Of a stretch of 9,523 bases of DNA, positions 6,099-9,523 are shown one piece after another. The DNA is from an uncultured Veillonella sp. (GTDB lineage Bacteria > Bacillota > Negativicutes > Veillonellales > Veillonellaceae): the NCBI GenBank assembly GCA_902478055.1, contig CABSJL010000036.1, forward strand, positions 1 through 9,523, given 5' to 3'. Every line of letters begins with the position of its first letter. The first letter of the stretch is position 1. The notes beneath the pieces were generated by a model. The model was not told the origin of the DNA and did no database searches. It saw only the letters and a list, made by a program, of their open reading frames with translations. The position numbers and the translations under genes are program-made.

Positions 6099-6698
6099 CT
6101 AAAACAAGTTAACTGAATAGACGAGAATTCGCTCCTTTGCATCGCTAGCCTCAAAGAGGTCACTACAATCAATAGCTTCCTCTTGTTCCAAGCGAACATG
6201 GTTATTTAAAAAGTTCTCCACCTCTTCATTAACATAGTAGAAAAATAACTTAATCTCCCGAGGATTATGATATAGCGAATCAAAAATATTTCCTAATACC
6301 CGCTTAATCGTATGGAGTGCAAAGGGATTAAAGAAAAAGCATCGATCAGCCTGATCTGGCAATTCATACAGCGCTGCATCACCTAGTACAAAGCTTACAC
6401 GATTGCGAGTTGCCGGGCTTTCACCATTAATTAAAGCCTTTTCATAGAGCCGTTCATCGTATTCGATGCCTATAGAATGGCAGCCCGTTTGGTAAGCCAT
6501 GAAAATACTCACTCGGCCCTTGCCACTACCATAATCGATGAGCGTATTTTTCTTGCGAATATGACCGCTATTTGCCAAGCGCTCCAGCACGCAATAATCT
6601 GTCGGCTCGTACGGATGATGCTCCGTATCGGAACGACTATCATCGCGGCCAGAGGTTTTAATTTGTAATACACTTTCCCACTCTTGCTCTGTTGCCAT
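6099..6698 (-). CDS. Class I SAM-dependent methyltransferase
   Basis: A 199-residue cytoplasmic protein with a compact Rossmann-type methyltransferase core. Motif I is LIDYGSGKGR at 53-62 (SAM-binding glycine loop), the acidic residue after strand 2 is in GIEYDE (77-82), an acidic GDA follows at 106-108, and motif IV is FFFNPF (121-126). The N-terminal HHPYEPTDYCVLERL (27-41) is typical of small uncharacterised methyltransferases that resemble class I enzymes acting on small molecules, proteins or RNA; the substrate cannot be named. AGGA (about 6707-6710) lies some 8 nt before ATG 6698, and a TATAAT lies further upstream. It is transcribed leftward, divergent from the CNNM-type gene. A 305-base gap with its own promoter separates it from the downstream operon, so it is probably a single transcription unit. 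Confidence 0.85.
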   Translation of the reverse strand: MATEQEWESVLQIKTSGRDDSRSDTEHHPYEPTDYCVLERLANSGHIRKKNTLIDYGSGKGRVSIFMAYQTGCHSIGIEYDERLYEKALINGESPATRNRVSFVLGDAALYELPDQADRCFFFNPFALHTIKRVLGNIFDSLYHNPREIKLFFYYVNEEVENFLNNHVRLEQEEAIDCSDLFEASDAKERILVYSVNLF

Positions 6699-6724
6699 CT
6701 ATATAATCCTATTATGAGGCCTAA

Positions 6725-6730
6725 ATTATA
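6725..6730 (-). promoter_or_regulatory. Candidate -10 (TATAAT) for the methyltransferase gene
   Basis: The minus strand has a consensus TATAAT about 27 bases before ATG 6698. No strong -35 is seen at 16-18 bp. If used, the 5' leader would be only about 20 nt. Confidence 0.3.
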
Positions 6731-6825
6731 TGACCTAATACTGATACTAATCTTAATTTCTATACATACTATACCTTTATTAGGGTATTAGTTACTAGAG
6801 CTGTAATAATACTAGTATATAACAT

Positions 6826-6849
6826 AAGCACCCACATTGGGTGCTTTTA
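6826..6849 (+). terminator. Hairpin with T-run in the divergent intergenic region
   Basis: AAGCACCCA (6826-6834) and TGGGTGCTT (6838-6846) form a perfect 9-bp stem with a CAT loop, followed on the plus strand by TTTT then ATTATAT. It is a good intrinsic terminator shape for rightward transcription, but no rightward gene lies upstream of it in the gap. It may stop stray rightward or antisense transcription, end a small RNA starting near 6750-6800, or attenuate a longer leader of the CNNM-type gene. On the minus strand there is no good T-run. Confidence 0.55.
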
Positions 6850-6877
6850 TTATATGAAACACTTATTAATGCCGATA

Positions 6878-6886
6878 TGGTATACT
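6878..6886 (+). promoter_or_regulatory. Candidate extended -10 promoter for the CNNM-type gene
   Basis: TGG-TATACT on the plus strand is an extended -10 element lying 67 bases before ATG 6953 and downstream of the hairpin at 6826-6849. A -35 match is not evident. A start near 6893 would give a leader of about 60 nt. Confidence 0.4.
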
Positions 6887-6952
6887 AGGAGTAATATTTC
6901 TATTATTCTCATGTGCAGAATTATATATCATTAAAAAGGAGTATCTACTTAC

Positions 6953-8308
6953 ATGGACAGTGATCTGACCTTAGATTTTATCATTATCATCGTATTAATC
7001 ATCGCAAATGGTTTATTCTCCATGACGGAGTTAGCCATTGTAAATGCGAAAAAACGTAAACTTGAAGAGTTAGCAGAATCAGGCAATGAACGCGCGAAAA
7101 CAGCTTTTGAATTATCGGAGAACCCAAATGAAATGTTCTCTACCATTCAAATCGGCATCACCCTCGTAGGTATTTTAACTGGTTTGTATTCTGGTGCCAC
7201 CTTCTCTAGTCCATTAGAAGAAATTTTAGTATCAAATATTCCAAGCATCGAACCCTACGCAGCCTCTGTGAGCTCCTTCATTATCGTTGCTATCATTACC
7301 TATTTATCCCTCGTTATCGGCGAACTTGTGCCTAAACGCTTGGCCTTAAATAGCCCTGAAAGCATTGCCGTTGTAGTAGCAAAACCAATTTACTGGCTAT
7401 CTGTAGCGTTAAAACCAATCGTTAGCTTCCTCGGCGTTTCCACAGAATTCCTCTTAAAAATGCTAGGCGTTACCGTAAAAGAAGAAGCCCCTGTTACAGA
7501 GTCTGAAATCAACAAGATGCTCACCGAAGGCGTTGCCATGGGTGCTTACGAAGAGGAAGAACCTATCCTCGTAGAAAATATCTTCCATCTTGCAGATATG
7601 AACGCAGGTGATATAATGACTCCTCGTACACAGCTCAAATGGATTGATCTTAATGGCACGGAAGACGAGATCATGGAGGTCCTCAAGAATGCCAACCATT
7701 ACCGCATTCCTGTAGGTACCGATTCCTTGGATGAATTAAAGGGTCTCGTTACCGTATCCGATGTATTAGTTCAAATTATGCAACGTCCTAGTGAAAGTTC
7801 CATTCACGATATCATCAAAGCTTGTTTGAAAGAACCTGTTCTCGTTCCTGAATCCATTTCACTCATGAAATTATTGAACGTTCTACGTACAGAAGGCGTT
7901 CATGAAGCAATTATCCTCGACGAATATGGTGGTTTTACTGGCCTTGTCACCTTGCATGACATCATGGAAGAAATCGTAGGCCTTATGCCTTCCGGTGAGG
8001 AAGAAATCAAGGAAGAAGAAAACAAGATCATCGAACGCGATGGTGCATGGCTCGTAGATGGCCTTCTCAACGTAGATGAATTTAAAGAATTCTTTCACAT
8101 CGATCAAGAATTACCAGGTGAAGAAGACGATTTGTACAAAACTATGGGCGGTCTCTTAAACGTCCTCTTCGGTCGCATTCCAAAAGAATTAGACAAGGCA
8201 AAATGGAACGGCTATACCTTTGAAGTCATCGATATGGATCATACTCGTATCGATAAAATCCTTGTAACCTATGAAGAACCTATTGTAGAACAAGAAGAAG
8301 AAAAATAA
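6953..8308 (+). CDS. CNNM/CorC-type DUF21-CBS membrane protein (hemolysin-related family)
   Basis: A 451-residue inner-membrane protein with the full usual layout. An N-terminal DUF21 domain has membrane spans near 7-29, 63-83, 103-124 and 138-160, including the family motif GELVPKRLAL (123-132). A pair of cytoplasmic CBS domains follows, the first starting at DIMTPR (220-225) and the second holding LDEYGGFTGLVT (322-333). The C-terminal CorC_HlyC domain begins around 357 with the DGAWLVDGLLNVDEF region. Family members (CNNM, CorB/CorC, YfjD, MpfA) are tied to magnesium or other divalent-cation export; the older 'hemolysin' name is historical. AAAGGAG (about 6935-6941) lies 11 nt before ATG 6953, a longer spacer than usual, but no closer start codon exists. 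The length is normal and there is no sign of damage. It is likely monocistronic, since a terminator-like structure follows. Confidence 0.92.
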   Translation: MDSDLTLDFIIIIVLIIANGLFSMTELAIVNAKKRKLEELAESGNERAKTAFELSENPNEMFSTIQIGITLVGILTGLYSGATFSSPLEEILVSNIPSIEPYAASVSSFIIVAIITYLSLVIGELVPKRLALNSPESIAVVVAKPIYWLSVALKPIVSFLGVSTEFLLKMLGVTVKEEAPVTESEINKMLTEGVAMGAYEEEEPILVENIFHLADMNAGDIMTPRTQLKWIDLNGTEDEIMEVLKNANHYRIPVGTDSLDELKGLVTVSDVLVQIMQRPSESSIHDIIKACLKEPVLVPESISLMKLLNVLRTEGVHEAIILDEYGGFTGLVTLHDIMEEIVGLMPSGEEEIKEEENKIIERDGAWLVDGLLNVDEFKEFFHIDQELPGEEDDLYKTMGGLLNVLFGRIPKELDKAKWNGYTFEVIDMDHTRIDKILVTYEEPIVEQEEEK

Positions 8309-8338
8309 AGTTCAAATTATATAGACAAAATCTAAAGA

Positions 8339-8422
8339 AGTGAGTTCTCTTACTATGAACTATACCCCAAAAATTGTACATATTTTTGGATACAGCTCAA
8401 TCAATAGAGGACTCACTTTTTT
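8339..8422 (+). terminator. Branched terminator-like structure after the CNNM-type gene
   Basis: AGTGAGTTCTCT (8339-8350) pairs with AGAGGACTCACT (8406-8417) over 12 positions with one T-G wobble, followed by TTTTTT (8417-8422). The 55-base loop contains a second perfect stem, CCAAAAAT (8367-8374) with ATTTTTGG (8382-8389). It begins 31 bases after the stop codon. This fits intrinsic termination, but the large loop with an inner hairpin is unusual. Confidence 0.6.
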
Positions 8423-8457
8423 GCTACATTTTTGTATTCATAAAATGAGTAATACAT

Positions 8458-8477
8458 ATACTAGCAAATACTAGCAA
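8458..8477. repeat. 10-bp tandem direct repeat (ATACTAGCAA x2)
   Basis: ATACTAGCAA occurs at 8458-8467 and again immediately at 8468-8477 without mismatch. It lies in AT-rich non-coding DNA and may be a local duplication; no function is evident. Confidence 0.7.
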
Positions 8478-8602
8478 AATATAGATTACTTTTAAAAATT
8501 ATCGTTAAAATATATCATCAATTATATAAATTAATTATATAATTCTTTTATTTTCTGCATAAAGGCTAGAACTTTCAATATAAATATAGTATTATTAAAT
8601 TG

Positions 8603-8645
8603 TATAAAATATATAATTAGTTTTTTCTATAAAATATATAATTAG
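8603..8645. repeat. 18-bp direct repeat separated by TTTTTTC
   Basis: TATAAAATATATAATTAG occurs at 8603-8620 and 8628-8645, a perfect 18-bp match with a 25-bp period. Each copy contains TATAAT, so the duplication doubles a potential -10 element upstream of the efflux adaptor gene. Confidence 0.75.
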
Positions 8646-8673
8646 AAATTAGAGTTTTCTAATATACATATAG

Positions 8674-8717
8674 AGTCCTATGATTACTACCTATATGTAG
8701 TTCTGTGTCATAGGGCT
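8674..8717 (+). promoter_or_regulatory. Structured 5' leader of the efflux adaptor gene
   Basis: AGTCCTATGA (8674-8683) pairs with TCATAGGGCT (8708-8717) to give a 10-bp stem with one T-G wobble. Inside it ACTAC (8686-8690) pairs with GTAGT (8697-8701) around a 6-nt loop. ACTACC (8686-8691) can instead pair with GGTAGT (8725-8730), which abuts the AAAGGAGAG ribosome binding site (8732-8740). The two pairings exclude each other, so the leader could affect ribosome access. It could equally be a DNA operator for a repressor, and no known riboswitch was recognised. Confidence 0.4.
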
Positions 8718-8745
8718 TATATGCGGTAGTCAAAGGAGAGATTCT

Positions 8746-9523
8746 ATGAATCAACGAATCATAGCAACCATAGGAGCCCTATTAATAGGGACCGCCATCA
8801 TAAGTGGTTGTGGATCAGAAAAGCCCCCTGAAGATACAAGTCTCAAGGTGCGTACCATCACTATAGGTGAAGAGTCTGGAACTACTGATGCTGGCTATGC
8901 AGGCACCATTCATAATAAAACAGAAACAAACTTAGCCTTTCAAATTGGAGGGCGTGTCATCAACAAATTTGTAAATGTTGGCGATGTAGTGCAAGCAGGC
9001 CAAGTCATTGCTCAAGTCAATGGTTCAGATACATCAGCTCAGGTGCAAAATGCTGAAGGTGCTGTAAAAGCTGCTCAATCGGCCTACGAATTGGCAGAAA
9101 CCAATGCTAAACGATACCGCGAGCTCTATGCACAACAAGCAATTAGTAAATTGCAATTAGACCAAGCTGAAAACCAATTGAATGCCACATCTGCTCAATT
9201 ACAACAAGCACAAGCAAGCCTTAATTTGAGCAGCAATCAAAATAGCTATACTAATTTAACGGCTCCTGATACAGGTATTATTACAGCTTTCAATATTGAA
9301 GCAGGACAAGTCGTAGCAGCCGGTCAAAGCGTTGGCACCTTAGCGGCTGGTCACGACCCAGAAGCAGTCATTGCCCTTCCTGAACAAGAGTTGAGTAAAA
9401 TTCATGTAGGAAGCCCTGCTACTATTACCTTCTGGGCCTTACCAGATGTAACAGTACAAGGCGTAGTGCGTGAAATTTCACCAGTTCCTGACCCTGTAGC
9501 GAGAACGTATACCGTAAAAATTA
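8746..9523 (+). CDS. RND-type efflux periplasmic adaptor (HlyD/MFP family) lipoprotein, 3' end beyond window
   Basis: The frame is open from ATG 8746 to the window edge, giving 259 codons of a protein that usually has about 350-400. A hydrophobic signal segment (residues 5-20) ends in the lipobox ISGC with the lipidated Cys at 22, so the protein should be anchored by lipid. A first barrel-sandwich half follows (GGRVINKFVNVGDVVQAGQ, near 68-86), then an Ala/Gln-rich alpha-hairpin (about 97-165), the second half (LTAPDTGIITAFNIEAGQVV, about 172-191) and the start of a beta-barrel with LPEQELSKI. This is the adaptor bridging an inner-membrane RND pump to an outer-membrane channel, which implies a diderm cell. 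AAAGGAGAG lies 5 nt before the ATG. A pump gene is expected just downstream, outside the window. The substrate is unknown. Confidence 0.9.
   Translation, partial: MNQRIIATIGALLIGTAIISGCGSEKPPEDTSLKVRTITIGEESGTTDAGYAGTIHNKTETNLAFQIGGRVINKFVNVGDVVQAGQVIAQVNGSDTSAQVQNAEGAVKAAQSAYELAETNAKRYRELYAQQAISKLQLDQAENQLNATSAQLQQAQASLNLSSNQNSYTNLTAPDTGIITAFNIEAGQVVAAGQSVGTLAAGHDPEAVIALPEQELSKIHVGSPATITFWALPDVTVQGVVREISPVPDPVARTYTVKI

Larger units (their letters stand above)
8309..8745. other. 437-base AT-rich gap with structured RNA elements and repeats
   Basis: No open reading frame with a plausible start and ribosome binding site was seen. The stretch contains the branched terminator-like structure (8339-8422), a 10-bp tandem repeat (8458-8477), an 18-bp direct repeat (8603-8645) and a two-stem leader before the efflux adaptor (8674-8717). 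Between these the DNA is simple AT-rich sequence with several TATAAT-like words (for example 8612-8617 and 8637-8642), which makes promoter choice ambiguous. Confidence 0.6.

Noticed and set aside
7463..8107. Leftward open frames opposite the CNNM-type gene
   Set aside because: They are antisense to conserved CBS and CorC_HlyC coding sequence and lack start signals.
8339..8422. Riboswitch or T-box controlling the efflux adaptor
   Set aside because: It ends more than 320 bases before the adaptor start, follows the CNNM-type stop by 31 bases, and shows no recognised conserved core of a known riboswitch class.
8423..8673. AT-rich stretch as a replication origin or iteron region
   Set aside because: Only two short repeat families are present, with no DnaA-box cluster and no replication gene nearby; simple AT-rich intergenic DNA is sufficient.

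Overview
The window most resembles a diderm Firmicute of the class Negativicutes, probably Veillonella or a close relative. This is inferred from the low-GC, AT-rich intergenic DNA, the strong AGGAG-type ribosome binding sites, and the mix of envelope genes typical of an outer-membrane organism: LPS-type glycosyltransferases, a VirK/YbjX-family gene and an RND-type periplasmic adaptor. No rRNA, tRNA, CRISPR array or transposase was seen, and the assignment rests on recognition rather than a search.

The left two thirds (1-6698) is transcribed leftward. In order of transcription it holds a class I SAM methyltransferase (6698-6099), a 305-base gap with an extended -10 promoter, and then a probable operon: an unrecognised acidic/lysine-rich protein starting at GTG 5793, a five-TM sulfatase-fold phosphotransferase of the LTA synthase/MdoB type (4482-2449), a family 2 glycosyltransferase (2349-1381), a WaaE/KdtX-like glycosyltransferase (1365-607) and a DUF535 (VirK/YbjX) gene that runs off the left edge. 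The last three genes are packed tightly (0-15 nt gaps). Together they suggest assembly and decoration of a surface glycan, most likely lipooligosaccharide core.

The most notable observation is at the 3' end of the lysine-rich gene. The zero frame stops at 4684, but just before the stop the mRNA reads A_AAA_AAG, the dnaX-type slippery heptamer, in the correct phase. A -1 shift there would add 52 residues ending in a C-x2-C-x2-C-x4-C cluster and stopping at 4538. It would also shrink an otherwise odd 201-base gap inside the operon to 55 bases. This is either programmed frameshifting or an indel in a run of seven A; the sequence alone cannot say which.

The right third (6953-9523) is transcribed rightward: a CNNM/CorC-type DUF21-CBS membrane protein, a 437-base AT-rich gap holding a branched terminator-like structure, tandem repeats and a structured leader, and the first 259 codons of a lipoprotein RND/MFP efflux adaptor that continues past the right edge. 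The two halves diverge from the 254-base region 6699-6952, which contains a good hairpin with a T-run and candidate promoters for both directions.
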